From the NCBI GenBank assembly GCA_947683425.1, contig CANTUQ010000004.1:34673001-34737000 (forward strand): a stretch of DNA of 64,000 nt. Reading direction: 5' to 3'. Positions 45,625 to 56,932 of the stretch are shown here, in pieces (the stretch's first letter is position 1; the number at the start of each line of letters is the position of its first letter). The notes under the pieces are model-generated. The model was given only the letters and a program-made list of their open reading frames with translations, was not told the origin of the DNA and made no database searches. This stretch comes from Excoecaria cochinchinensis (lineage: Eukaryota > Streptophyta > Magnoliopsida > Malpighiales > Euphorbiaceae). A program made the position numbers and the translations under genes.

Positions 45625-46360
45625 TGTAAACACAGGGTCCTAAGGCAGCACAGATCAGAGTTACCTAATGAAGATATCGATACCTTTATTGCAGGTGCAA
45701 AGTAGAAAATGCCAGTTTCCATCTTTGGTTTTCACAATCTTTAAAGGTTCTCTATGATTTTAATCCCTTTACGCCTTTCGGAACTGAGAAAAGGTTTTCA
45801 ATGCAACTTTTTTGAAGTTTTAGTCGACAGACGGCCGTCCTTCACGGAGAGATGCCCATTTATCGCCATTTTCTCTAGGTCCGCCTGTTGCTGGCATGCC
45901 TTGCTCTTGTCCCTGACTACCCGTGACTCATCTGTTGGCGCCCGTGACTCATCGAGCCACAGGCATAGCTAGTTGAGTCATGGATAGTGGCATTCTCATA
46001 ATTGTTTGGCGCATGTTTGATGGACACCTGTCGTTAGTATGAAAGACGCCCGTATGTCGTGTTTTTTGCCCATAACCCACGTTTTGTACAACGAGAAAAT
46101 GTGGGGATTGTGAGAGATTAATTAGCTTTTTCCTTTCCTTCCCACCTTCCCACAACCCCTAAAACTAGGCTTGTCTTCCTTGAAAATGGGATATAAAACT
46201 GGACAGAACTGAAAAAATGGAGGGAAGTTGGCAAAAACAGGGAAATTTTTAGAGCGAGAGAGAGATAGAGAATTTTAAAGAGAAAAAAACAGAGTTTTTA
46301 AAGCAAAAAAGATATAGTTGGCTGAGAAAGAAAAATCAATTCTCTCTTCTATTGCATGGA
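45625..46360 (+). mobile_element. Tat/Ogre-like LTR, 5' half
   Basis: Starts TGTAAACACAGGGTCC and aligns by eye with the LTR starts of A and B. Decayed dyads of the ACGGGCGT type lie at about 45828-46060, and a TATA box GATATAAAAC at about 46188-46197. At about 46360 it changes without a visible boundary into Tekay-like LTR sequence, so this is a recombination junction. Confidence 0.7.
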
Positions 46361-47185
46361 TTAGTTATATAGCCTGTAAATCGAGTCATGGTTAGGTAGG
46401 CATGCCTATAAGGGTTATTGTTTGCAGCTACTAGTGTTGATGCCCGTTTGTTATCTAGTGTTGATGCCCGTTTAGTATCTAGTGATTCAAAATTTGCATA
46501 TCTCTAGTATTGATACTGTTTTTCCCCAGTATCTAGTGACTGATACTCGAGTGGTGTCCAATGTTTCCGTTATCCACTGCTATATTGATTCAAGCTATAT
46601 TAGGATTGTTATTTCATTATTTAATTATAATATTGTGTTAATATGATATATTCGTCAGGATATAGTAATATTTCAGGGATTATTGTATCATTTATATGCT
46701 AGTGATATTAATGAAGTAAAGTATGTATTATTGAATATTTGACCTATCATTTATTTAAATTATGTTTTGCTATTATATGTTTAATTCATGATTTCCTTGG
46801 TAGTCTATTTGTTTTGTTTGTATCCCCACTGAGCCATAGCTCAGCATGGGCATTTATCTCCCGTGTAGGTTCATAGTTCAGAAGCTCAAGTTTTGAGACG
46901 GACACCTGCTGGCCACTAAGAGAAGTCTTAAAGTCTTCTTTTTTTTTTAGGTTCATTCTTTTATATTGTAATGATATTGTACCGTTTTTGTATAACAAGG
47001 ATATGTAATCGTATATTGTAAAGCTATGTACTTGTAAAATGTAAGTTCTGATAAAGTAGAGTTAATGATCACTTTTGATATGTATTATTTTTAAGTTCAC
47101 CCTTTATTAGCATGCATGTTTATAATTATAAGATGAAGTGTCTATAGCATTCCCTTATCCTCCTAGGGGGTATTGGGGTGTTACA
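46361..47185 (+). mobile_element. Tekay-like LTR, 3' half
   Basis: Contains palindrome TAGGCATGCCTA (46397-46408) and stem-loop CTGAGC/GCTCAG (46829-46844), and ends GGGGTGTTACA at 47185. It abuts Tat RNase H coding sequence. No dyad cluster is present because the LTR's 5' half is replaced. Confidence 0.8.
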
Positions 47186-48868
47186 CAGGGTGGCAGATGT
47201 ATTTTGACGGAGTAGTTAATATTAAAGGAGCAAGAGCTGGGGTGGTTCTTATAACTCCCATTGGCGAGAAACTTCCCTTAGCTAAGAAGTTAAGATACAA
47301 GGCCACTAATAATAAAACTGAGTACGAAGCCTGTGTTTTTAGGGTTAGAAGCACTGTTAACTTTGGGGGCAAAAAATGCAAAAATCTTTGGAGATTCGTC
47401 ATTGGTAATTCATCAGATTCAGGAATGGTCAGTTAAGGAATAATGATTATTACCATATATAAAGTACTTAAAGATGCAGAGTAGCCAGTTCGAGGTATCC
47501 ACTTTCAGATATGTTCCTAGGGATGAGAACTAATTGGCGGATGCCCTTGCCACTTTAGTATCTATGTGGGATAATCCGGAAGGAGTAGTCATGAAACTAG
47601 TACTGATTGCTAGTTTAAGTAATCCATGCTTTGAAGCCGAGTAGGTGATGGATGTCAAGCCTACTGATGGGAAGCTGTGGTTTTATGATGTTCAAAATTA
47701 TTTAGAGAGGTCAGAATTTCCCGAAGAAGCCACCGGGAAAGATCAAAAAATGATTTGCAAGCGGTCCACTTAGTTCATTAGCATAGATAGAGTACTATAC
47801 AAGAGGTAGCCTAACAGGATTCAGCTGAGGTGCTCAAATGAGAAAGAGGCTCAGAAGGTGATGGAAGAGTCACATGTAGGGGCCTGTGGTGCTCATATGA
47901 ATGGGTTGACACTTGTAAAAAAGATCATACACCAAGGGTTCTTTTGGCTTACAATGGACATAGATTGTTCTAGATATGTGAAGCAGTGTCACCTATGTCA
48001 ATAGTATGCAGACCTAAGACACTTGCCGTGTTTGGAATTATGTAACCTTACATCTCCGTATCCATTCACAGGGGAGAAATACATCGGATAGCTTTAAATG
48101 GACATCGGTATATTGTGGTAGCTATTGATTACTTCACTAAATGGGTAGAAGCTGAGTCCTTTAGAAAGTTGAGTGCTCGGGAAATGGCAAGATTCATTGA
48201 ACGTCATTTAATATGTAGGTATGGTCTTTTGTATCACATCGTGTTTGACAACAGAGTTAAATTCCAAGCTGAGACAAAGTAGATGCTTAAAAAGTATGGT
48301 ATCCAACATCACAAATCTTCTTTTTATCGACCTCAAGCTAATGGGGCAGTTGAAGTAGCGAATAAGAATGTGAAGAGGATACTGTCTAAAGAAGTTACCT
48401 TTTGCATTATGGGCTTATCGAAATGCTGTTAGAACTTTAATGGGGGCTACTCCATTTCCTTGGTATATGGAACAGAAGCAGTGTTGCCGATGGAAGTCAA
48501 ACTTCAATCTTTGAGGGTCACTTTAAAAGCCAAGTTAACAGAAGCAGAATGGGCACAACAGAGGCTAATGCAGTTGAACTTGCTAGTTGAAAATCGAATG
48601 CGGGCTTATTATTACATGATTATCAGAAAAGATTACCTCGCTCTTTTGGAAAGAAAGTTAGAAAGCATTCTTTGAAAGAAGGAGATTTAGTCTTCAACTA
48701 GATGAGGCTAGGCATACTGGATATTCGAGGCAAATTCAGACCTACTGGGAAGGACCCTTCATAGTGAAGAAGTTGTTGTCGGAAGGAGCTGCAATCTTAA
48801 CTGACAGTGATGGGAGTGAGTTTAAGGAGCTGGTCAATGTGGATAGACTGAAATGGTTCCATGGCTAA
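47186..48868 (+). pseudogene. RNase H and integrase of a Tat/Ogre-like element (G)
   Basis: RNase H: WQMYFDGVVNIKGARAGVVL (about 47190-47250), TEYEAC, then a frameshift near 47340 and GDSSLVIHQ in the new frame. Integrase: CGAHMNG zinc region (about 47888), WLTMDIDCSRYVKQC, and the core in pieces with several frameshifts (missing FAAWGID block near 48070); C-terminal end RLKWFHG before the stop at 48866-48868. Stops include TAG near 47641, 47771, 48002 and 48281 and TAA near 47531; four of these five correspond to CAG or CAA in element B, or in the Tat family. The upstream gag to RT is missing, cut at 47185. Confidence 0.9.
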
Positions 48869-49489
48869 AGACTAAAATCAAAAGAAGAGAATAAAAGCCT
48901 TATGGGTCAAGAATCAAAAAAATGGTGGCCTTGCTAAAATTAGGCACCCCATCAGGATGAAAACCGAAAAAAGGCATCCTAGGCAAAAATTAGGGGCTGA
49001 GTGAAAATAATCAATCATGAAGAGAGGGCTGATTGATAATAAGAGTTTGATGCTTTTTATATCTATCTGGAGATTATATGTGTTGTTGTATTATTAAGCT
49101 TAATGCCAAATAGTGATCATGTGTGATAAAATCAGATTGAAATGTACACATTTATGCAACAGTATGTTAACATAACCAGAGAATTGTATTTTGCATATCC
49201 AAAGTTATTTAGTTCAAGTGTAAAAAGCAGCATATTGTTCTATTTATTACATATGCAATCTACTAACTATTCTCTACTACTCTCACCATCCTGGCGCTTC
49301 AACCAATTCGTCCTATTATCAACTGCAGGGCTATTGACCCATCTTTTGTATTCAGATGAAGTAATAAAATGGCAATCCTCAATTCTTGGTATGCTAATTA
49401 TCATGGGTAATTGCTTCCAGAGACGATGATAACCAGATAGGAAGGCAGTGGATAGGAAACTACCCTAAAAAGATAGTGGGCATCTCACA
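48869..49489 (+). other. 3' untranslated region after G integrase
   Basis: Related to 8137-8350 of B (GATTGATAATAAGAGTTTGATG..., GTGTACACATTTATGCAA). No tandem array follows here. No credible ORF. Confidence 0.65.
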
Positions 49490-50563
49490 ATATCTTGTCG
49501 TCCTCCAAATTGTCTTGCGCTATGAGCCGTGATGCAAAAGGTAGCTCTATGCAGTCCACACAATGGTACACATCCAAAAGACCCATTCAAGTCACAAAAG
49601 AAGGGATCAACCATGGGCACATAAAGCTAATGTCCCCATCCGCCACCGTAGCTAGCCATATAGTCCCTTCATGCGGAAAGTTGAAATCATACAGTTGCTG
49701 TCTAGGAAGAAAATGCCTCAGTGAGTATGTGTCGATCACCCTGGGATGAGGCCCTGAAAGCAGCTTCAATTTCTCCTGCAACCACACCTAAAAAAAAATG
49801 CTGGGGTGAGTTGGAGTCATCTCAGGCAAAAATAAGGCACAAGGATATGTGAAAATATGAAAAAGACACACTCCCACTAAGAAAAGCTAGTGTGAAAACC
49901 CATAAGGGGCATACTATCGTTAAACTAATGACTATGATTACCTAGAGCAATAAGGGGCAACCAGTTAGAAAAACATAAGAGTCGACGTAAAGTACATCCG
50001 AACTGAGGATTGACCCCTCTAAGATCAGTGGAAATGGGGTCACCCCATTGCGAATACCCTCGATAATGTGGAATAGTCGATAATTGCCGGTCAACTCATC
50101 TGAGGTCACTGTCAAGAATTGACCCAGGCATATTAGGAGAATGGCACTAGTGCGATAAGTGGGTATGTCTAATAAGTTGACTAACGCATCGACCAGAAGT
50201 TCCAAGGAAAAGGACAGCCTCAGGGAACCAGTTTGGTAGCTGTAGATGGTAAGATCCCTAGAGCTTGTGCTACCTCTCTCGGATAATCGGGTACATAGCT
50301 TGGGACACATGGTAATGTATCAGGGGGAATATTCACACCAATAATCGCGACAAGTTCTTCAGCCAAGGGGCATCATTCTTAATGAGTAAACCTAAAGACA
50401 TGAAATCCAAGGTCCTAATAGCGAGCAATAGCCAACAAAGGGTTCTATCTAGCCTAACTCGCCTCAGAAATTTCAAGTTGGCATAAGGGGCTAAAGTAGA
50501 ATTATCCCGAGTCTTAGGGTCATCTAAAAGGATGTGTAGTCTATTAATAACTGGTGTCAACAT
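49490..50563 (-). pseudogene. Unrecognised antisense ORF remnant downstream of G integrase
   Basis: Three minus-strand open pieces (50563-50333, 50310-49942, 49787-49587) in changing frames look like one decayed gene read antisense to pol. Visible segments: LKFLRRVRLDRTLCWLLLAIRTLDFMSLG; then LLVDALVNLLDIPTYRTSAILLICLGQFL; then EGTIWLATVADGDISFMCPWL. I do not recognise a domain. Tat-clade elements are known to carry extra ORFs between integrase and 3' LTR, sometimes antisense, which is the likeliest explanation. The stretch 49790-49960 also aligns with non-coding DNA of B, so part of this may be spurious. Confidence 0.45.
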
Positions 50564-51692
50564 AATTGAATTTCATGTGCAAAAATTTAAAAAGGGCAAA
50601 AGAAATAATAATAATAAAATGAAATAAAGAGAGAAAGAAAGGGAAAATACCTCTGAAGAAGAGCTGATCTGGAGACCAAGAAGGCTTGATGCACAAACGG
50701 GCAAAAGTTGAACCTCTATTTATAGGGACACGAAGACAAACGGGCATCACTCTTCCAGCGAGTCACCGCCAGCCCGTCTGTCACCCTTGACTTGCTTGGA
50801 TGAATTCTTTCTCTACATTTTATATGGCCTGTACATTTCACGTGCATGTGCATCCCTTGTATATTTGTTTTGCCCATTTTTGCAAGAAAAGAAATCTATT
50901 TTCGCAAGGCATGAAGTCCAATGTAGGCAACAACAAGGGTTTGACTCGAATATTTAAGGAGTATTTAATTTTTTTTTAAATAAAAAAAATGCAATTTTAA
51001 ATAACAGACGGGATGGAGCTTGACCTCATCAGTCGAGCGAGCGACGGCCTATTCGTCTGTCACGTTGGGGTATAAAACCCTAGCTTTCCTTTTTTCTACT
51101 TTTTTTTCTTTTCTTCTTCCTCTCACCAACAACCTACACTATTCGGTTTTTCTTTGTTTTCTCCTTTATTTCTTTACCGTTTTACTCACCATTTGCACCA
51201 AAGCAATCTTATATAAGTCGCGCACTTGAGGGTACCTTTTTTTGAATTTCCTCGCATTTTACGAGTCTGTCTTTCGTGCTTCAAAGGTCAATTTTCTTCA
51301 CTTTTTTATCATTTGCTTGTATAATTATTCATTACAAATGTGTTTTACGGGTTTGTAAGTTGAAATATTGCGAAAATATGCAGTTTGAATTTGTACCTTT
51401 TTTTGAAAGCCCATACTATACACTGTGAAAAAATTAAAAATAAAATATATTTAATTATTTGCTTAGTCTTGTTTGAATAATTAGATAACTTAACCAACCG
51501 AAAAAATGTGATTTTTGTGGAGGAGGGTAGGCATGTTTTTAGCTGAAATGCTGCCGAGTTTTTTTAGGAAAAAAATGCCTTTATTTTTTAAATTTTCTTA
51601 TATAAATTGTTGCTTTAAGTATTGTTACACACAAATATTATTGTCCTTAGAATTCTTGTACACAAATTAATTGTTATATTATTTTTTTGCAT
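50564..51692. promoter_or_regulatory. Spacer with divergent TATA boxes
   Basis: A strong minus-strand TATA CTATAAATAG at 50716-50725 points toward the ORF remnants on the left; a plus-strand TATA GGTATAAAACCC at 51069-51080 points right and is followed by a CT-rich leader. Between them are decayed CCGTCTGTCACC/ACAGACGGG words related to the A LTR dyads (50774-50790, 51004-51065). This could be a divergent promoter or two joined LTR promoters. Confidence 0.5.
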
Positions 51693-52624
51693 ATGCCCCC
51701 AGATGCAACTTTACAAGTACCCGCAGAACCACAAGCACCAGCGTGGATGATGCTCGAGCAGAGGAGGCACAGGTACCAAGCCTTAGCTCGACTACAGCTT
51801 TGAGCTAGCCAATTCATGTTGAGGCCATTCCTATAGTAGATGGGTATATTAAGGGATGTAGGGGCCCTATTATAGCTGCAACCTGGATCGATTTCTTTAG
51901 ACCGGTATTTCGGATATCCAGAGATTGTTCGAGAGTCTTTGGCCACTCTGCAGTATGGCGGATTTCAAAGGCCCAATATAGAGGATAGAGTTATTACTTT
52001 CAAGGTCAGACGAGTCCCTTGTAGCATGAGCCACCGCACATTCGCATATGCCTTGTGTCTCCCGATGGGGAAGGAGGTTATGACAGCTCAAAAGGCAATT
52101 GAGAGACAACACTGGGCACATATTACACTAGAGGGCGCTCCCTACCACCCAGATATGACAAAGAGTATCCTGTTGTCTCTCAGGTCCTCAGGTACATTCA
52201 GAAGGTTCTCTTAGTAGTCTGGGCTCATTAAATGCCACAGAGATATGGAGTTAATGGGCCATGACTTAGGGGAGGCCTATTGACATTAGCCACAAGATCA
52301 TGGTGAACCTCGTCCGGATAGCTTCGCAACCTACATCTTAGATATGCACGAAGGGGTAGTGACTTGGTTGCTAATTCATTCTGGAGTAGATGCTGGAACA
52401 TTTGGTGAGCCTCTGAGCAAAGATGTTTGTATTGACATAGAGGCGGCCAAGATCTTGAGGATGATCGCGCAGGTGCCCGATCATCCCGGCAAGTATCGGT
52501 TACTCACTATCTTGGAGACTCGATGCGCTTACTGTCTGCCTCTACAATTAGCTGCAGCGGATGTCCCAGAGGAGGAACAACCTCACTCACCCCAGCCACA
52601 GGAGGACTCACCTCATACACCTTA
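51693..52624 (+). pseudogene. Unrecognised decayed ORF
   Basis: Starts at the ATG 51693-51695 with a proline-rich stretch (MPPDATLQVPAEPQAPAW). After stops and frameshifts it continues with RYFGYPEIVRESLATLQYGG and ITFKVRRVPCSMSHRTFAYALCLPMGKE (to about 52210), and then KDVCIDIEAAKILRMIAQVPDHPGKYRLL (52340-52624) ending in a Pro/Gln/Glu-rich tail. No domain recognised. The base composition is less AT-rich than its surroundings. It may be an accessory ORF of a Tat-like element; a host gene remnant is possible but less likely here. Confidence 0.5.
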
Positions 52625-54469
52625 GGACGAAGATTAGGGCGATAATCACATACACCTTAGGACGATAATCACATACAATGGTGAAAAGATACTCATATAT
52701 ACATATAAGCAGAAGTAAACACTATAATCGAAACCTAATATACTTTTATTAATAAACTCTTAAAATATACATATTACAAAATGTTAACATTCATATACAA
52801 GATCATAAGCCTTATATCATCTAATATAAGCATTCTCTTACATATGCACTATAATCAAAACAAAAAGAATCTTATACAAAAGTAAATCTCCACTCAAGCT
52901 CCTAGTGACCAGCAGATGCACGACTCTCAAAATCTGACCGATCCTGCATACGTACATGGGAAAACACCTGTGCTAAGCGATAACATTTAGTGCAGATATA
53001 CAAAAGCAAGGGACTTCACACGAAGTCACAACATTACATAAATATATATATATATACACACATATCGGTAACACACATACATGCATTATACATCAATAAT
53101 CTATGACATATACATAAGCATAAGCAATAATAATAACATTCTATATCGCTTACCTATACATTCCATGCCATAGTTATCATATACATGCACACTTTACATA
53201 ACACATGACTTACTCATAAATATTTACTAAAGCATAAACAAGTTCTCTAGCTTTAACATTCATCATGTACACTTCACATATAGTCATATAAATAACATCT
53301 ATATAAATGTATAGATCATAACTTTACTTATTAATGCACATTCATATAACAACTATAGCCTAAATTCACATTAATGGTGGATACGGCTGCACTAGATAGT
53401 GACTAGCAATATCGAACATCTAGAGACCGAAGTCTCAAATCATATAGATAGATATCAAGCTCTAGACCCAAATGGGGCCAACTCTAGATCCTAATGGGCC
53501 AACTCTAGCAGCTGCAAACACTAGCCCTTTAACCCTTTAAAAGCATGCTTATCTATCCACTACTATGAATCCTTTAGGCTTTACATAAAATAATACTCAC
53601 TAATACATATGCTTTACATTACACAAGTATCCACATCATAATTACATATTAATTTAATACATATCATAGCTAAGCAAACTATTAAGCATATGATTCAAAT
53701 ATTCATTAATGCAATCGTATATAACTTTACTGTGCAAGGTCATGCATAAACCAATGCAAAATTTCACTTAGATAACCATAAAAGACTTATATTCAAACTC
53801 TTAGCAGTGTCATGCTCACGACAGAATTGAACAAACAGAACTGTCGCGCTCGCAGGCAAAGTTGCACTCGCAACAAAATGCTAAAGTAGCTTCTATCGCA
53901 CCCACGATGGAGCTCGCACTCGCGACAAGGCTCGGAAAAGCAAGACACTACCGAACTCGCGCTCGTGACATAGCTCGGCAGTGTAGACCTCGCCCAAGGA
54001 GCATTCTGTCGCTCTTGCAATGCCTATTGCGCTCGCGATAGAACCGAACTATATGTTCCAACTCCAAAAAACACAATCTCAAATGCACATACTTTACATA
54101 TATCAACCGATACTCATATGCATAATACCCAAAACCATATCATATACATCACGAGGCTTTAAACACAATTATAGACACAATCAAATATCAATAACAACCA
54201 AAATGAACATCAAGCATTGAGGTCAAAACAAATACTTTACATATATACAATTAATAACATGCTCATGATCTTCCACATACTCAACACACAGCTAAAACAT
54301 GCATTTGACCAAAACTAACACATAATCTTAAACATGCATCTACTAGCATATGATAATCACTATCTCAAACTAATTAACATGCTTCTAAAACAAAGAACTA
54401 ACAAGCGATCCCAAACAAACCACACATGCAAGTAGACAAGATCACACACACGATCCCTACGTAATTTTC
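52625..54469 (-). mobile_element. Tekay-like LTR fragment, minus orientation
   Basis: Read on minus: dyad cluster (53806-54045), palindrome core AAGCATGCTT (53541-53550), stem-loop region (52973-52990, two mismatches), poly(A) signal AATAAA near 52750. A short direct repeat CACCTTAGGACGA/CACCTTAGGACGATAATCACATACA at 52617-52676 marks the left junction. Its 5' end is missing. Confidence 0.75.
53806..54045. repeat. CpG-rich dyad cluster
   Basis: Decayed copies: TGTCATGCTCACGACAG (53807), CTGTCGCGCTCGCAG (53841), TTGCACTCGCAACAA (53861), CTATCGCACCCACGAT (53891), CTATTGCGCTCGCGATAG (about 54025-54042). On this minus-oriented LTR the plus strand reads CT in the core, so the sense strand reads AG. 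Confidence 0.88.
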
Positions 54470-54488
54470 TGTAATTTAAAAAATTACA
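54470..54488. repeat. Inverted repeat at a head-to-head LTR junction
   Basis: TGTAATTT-AAA-AAATTACA, perfect 8-base arms, placed close to where a minus-oriented LTR fragment meets a plus-oriented one. It is AT-rich, so chance is possible. Confidence 0.6.
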
Positions 54489-54552
54489 TTGGGATTTAAT
54501 TTTGGAATTCTATAATTTTCTGCGTTTTTGGCTGAGATTGGAAGACCCGACA

Positions 54553-54870
54553 CTATCGCGATGTTGTTGCGAGCGCGATAGAATCACATATTCCAGTTCT
54601 CGCAATAGCTGTGCAGGGATGCATGCTTCGAGTCGTGAAGGGCAGCACGAGTCGTGAAGCTTTTGGCATGCACGACTTGTGAAGCTTCTCACGAATCGGC
54701 GTGGGAGCGTGAAGCATTCATGAATTGTGAAGTTTTTTACTAGTCGTGAATTGTAGCATGACTTGTGACAGGACAAAGGAGCATTGATATGAGTCGTGTC
54801 GACCTGCACGACTCATGTTCCTCGCTTTTTCCCTCGTGATCGGCTTTCTAGCCACTAGTCGCGCTCACGA
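54553..54870. repeat. CpG-rich dyad cluster
   Basis: CTATCGCGATGTTGTTGCGAGCGCGATAG-type pair (54554-54582), then many CGAGTCGTGAA/CACGAGTCGTGAAG variants (54629-54800) and CGCGCTCACGACAG (54861). Confidence 0.85.
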
Positions 54871-55525
54871 CAGTGACCCCCTGCCTGCCCTATTTTTTCG
54901 ATATTGCCCTGTTCTTCTAAAATGAACTTCATATCTTTTCTTCATGGGTTTTTGCTACTGTATGGAATAAAACATGCTTATATATGTATTATGTCATGGT
55001 TTCTTTATGATAAATTACATGTTATGTTCTGAATGTGATTTGTATTATGCATGACCTATAAGAGTCAATTTAGTGGATAGTTAGGCATGCCTAATAGAGT
55101 TCAGTAGCTGCAACACCTTTGTTCTGTTTGGACCCTGATCAGGTCCCCGTTCGGATCCTCACAATCCCCCAATGTGTATGGATCTTGTTTAAGATCGCCA
55201 ATGTCAAAATGTTTTGAATGAGAAAAATATGATGTTGCTTTTCGATTAGTACCCACGGGTACCCCAATGTGTTACTCATTATCCACTATTGTGAGTCAGT
55301 AGGTGCTATATTTTGTTGTGTTATAAGAATGTGAATTCTGAGTAACTCTATTTGTGAGCATATGAACCAGTTAACATGTGAATATAATTACGAGCCTTTG
55401 AATGATTACGAATGTGATTCAATTATGATTATGTTTTATATGATTATCATCATATGCCATTATGAATGTATTTTGCCTCGACGACCATTGTGAATGGTCG
55501 TCCACTCTATTGTTTATTTTCCTCA

Positions 55526-55563
55526 CTAAGCGTTATCGCTTAGCACGGGTGTTTCATCCGTGC
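55526..55563 (+). other. Twin stem-loops near LTR 3' end (reference copy)
   Basis: Stem 1: CTAAGCG 55526-55532, loop TTAT, CGCTTAG 55537-55543. Stem 2: GCACGG 55543-55548, 9-base loop, CCGTGC 55558-55563. Homologous copies at 22650, 40688-40724 (minus), 46829, 56501-56537, 58389, 61682 and 63723-63760 (minus) keep at least stem 1 pairing. Confidence 0.8.
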
Positions 55564-55933
55564 AGGTGTGTAAGGTGGTTTGCTTTTGGGAGAGTCTCTG
55601 CAAGTCCAGCCAACACAGAGGGTTTGATGTTAGGACTTAGTTTTTTGTATTATGATTCTTTTTATAATAGTGAACTCTCATTGTATTATTCTTTTGTTTA
55701 GCTTCCGCCTTGTATTTTGGAAGAAGTAATTATTTTGTAATATCAGCTTATATTCAGAGATATATCGTAATGAATATTATTATTACTTCTATGAATTATC
55801 ATTTTCTTAAAAGTTTTATTTCCGCTGTATTTCCATATATGTATAGTATGTGGATGTATGTTTATTATATCGTTTTTCTTGGTGACACCCTTGCTCATAT
55901 GGGTTCTCCTACGTATGGGTAGGGGGTGTTACA

Positions 55934-56932
55934 GAATGTTATGATGATAACATAATTGCATGGTTTATTTTTATTGTGTATTTGTATAAGCAGTTATATT
56001 GAATGTAATTGAAAATGACTAGTTTCTTATAAATGGAATTGTAATTATTTATTTGGGCCTACAATTATAGAGTCGTGGATAGATAGGCATGCCTATAGGG
56101 ATTCTGAGTGCTGTAGCCTATGTTTGGACCACGGTATGGTCCATATATGTGTTAGAATCCTGAATTGGATTCTTTTGGATTGTGGATCAAATTTGATTCC
56201 TAATGTGTTTTAGGATTGCAATAGATCCTATTGTGTTTGGAAATGGATGAACCTTCGAGTACCTATGTGCTTCCACCCGTTATCCACCCCCTTATAAATG
56301 CAGGCATTTGATAAACAATAAATGAGAAATTTAAACATATGAGCATGTGATTATGAATGCATGTGCTTTTGACTGTTGATAAATTATGATATTGTAATTT
56401 ATACATATCTACTCTATTTCTTTGATTCATTTGTACATTATATGCTTGTGATTGCATTGATAATCGCTATGAGCTATTATCCATTTCATGTGTTTCCTCA
56501 CTAAGCCTTCACACTTAGCATGGGTGTTTCATCCATGTAAGTACCGAAGACACAGTGATTTTGAAGAACACCCCGCATCTCCTGAAGACAACACAATAGG
56601 AGTTTGTTTTATATAGGTTTTTGTATAACATTGTATAGAACTTTGTAAATGTAATTTTGATCGGGATAACATAGTTTTGGATTGTAATAACAATGATGCT
56701 TGTATAGGCCTGTAATATTGAAATATTATAATATTGTAATGGTACTTTTTATGTTATAATAATATAAAGTAAGATGGCTTCTGCTTGTATATCCATATGA
56801 TTCAAGTTAATAACAAGAAGAATTTTATAATTTGGCTTTTGAAGATTTGAGTGTTTCGATTATAGCTTTTGTTGTATGGCATCCCTCACTTGCCGTGGTA
56901 ACCCACTATGTGCGAGTGAAGGGGGTATTACA
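55934..56932 (+). mobile_element. Tekay-like LTR, 3' half
   Basis: Begins in mid-LTR. ATAGGCATGCCTAT at 56093-56106; stem-loops CTAAG/CTTAG (56501-56518) and CATGG/CCATG (56519-56537); end GGGGGTATTACA at 56932. No coding. Confidence 0.8.

Larger units (their letters stand above)
54489..55933 (+). mobile_element. Tekay-like LTR fragment, plus orientation
   Basis: Dyad cluster (54553-54870), TTAGGCATGCCTAA (55081-55094), stem-loops CTAAGCG-TTAT-CGCTTAG (55526-55543) and GCACGG/CCGTGC (55543-55563), end GGGGTGTTACA-type at 55933. Its first part is missing. The end region resembles the complement of 63241-63330. Confidence 0.82.

Noticed and set aside
50564..52624. Host gene pair
   Set aside because: Both ORFs carry several stops and frameshifts and lie between Tat and LTR remnants; no known host domain recognised. 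Kept only as unknown decayed ORFs.
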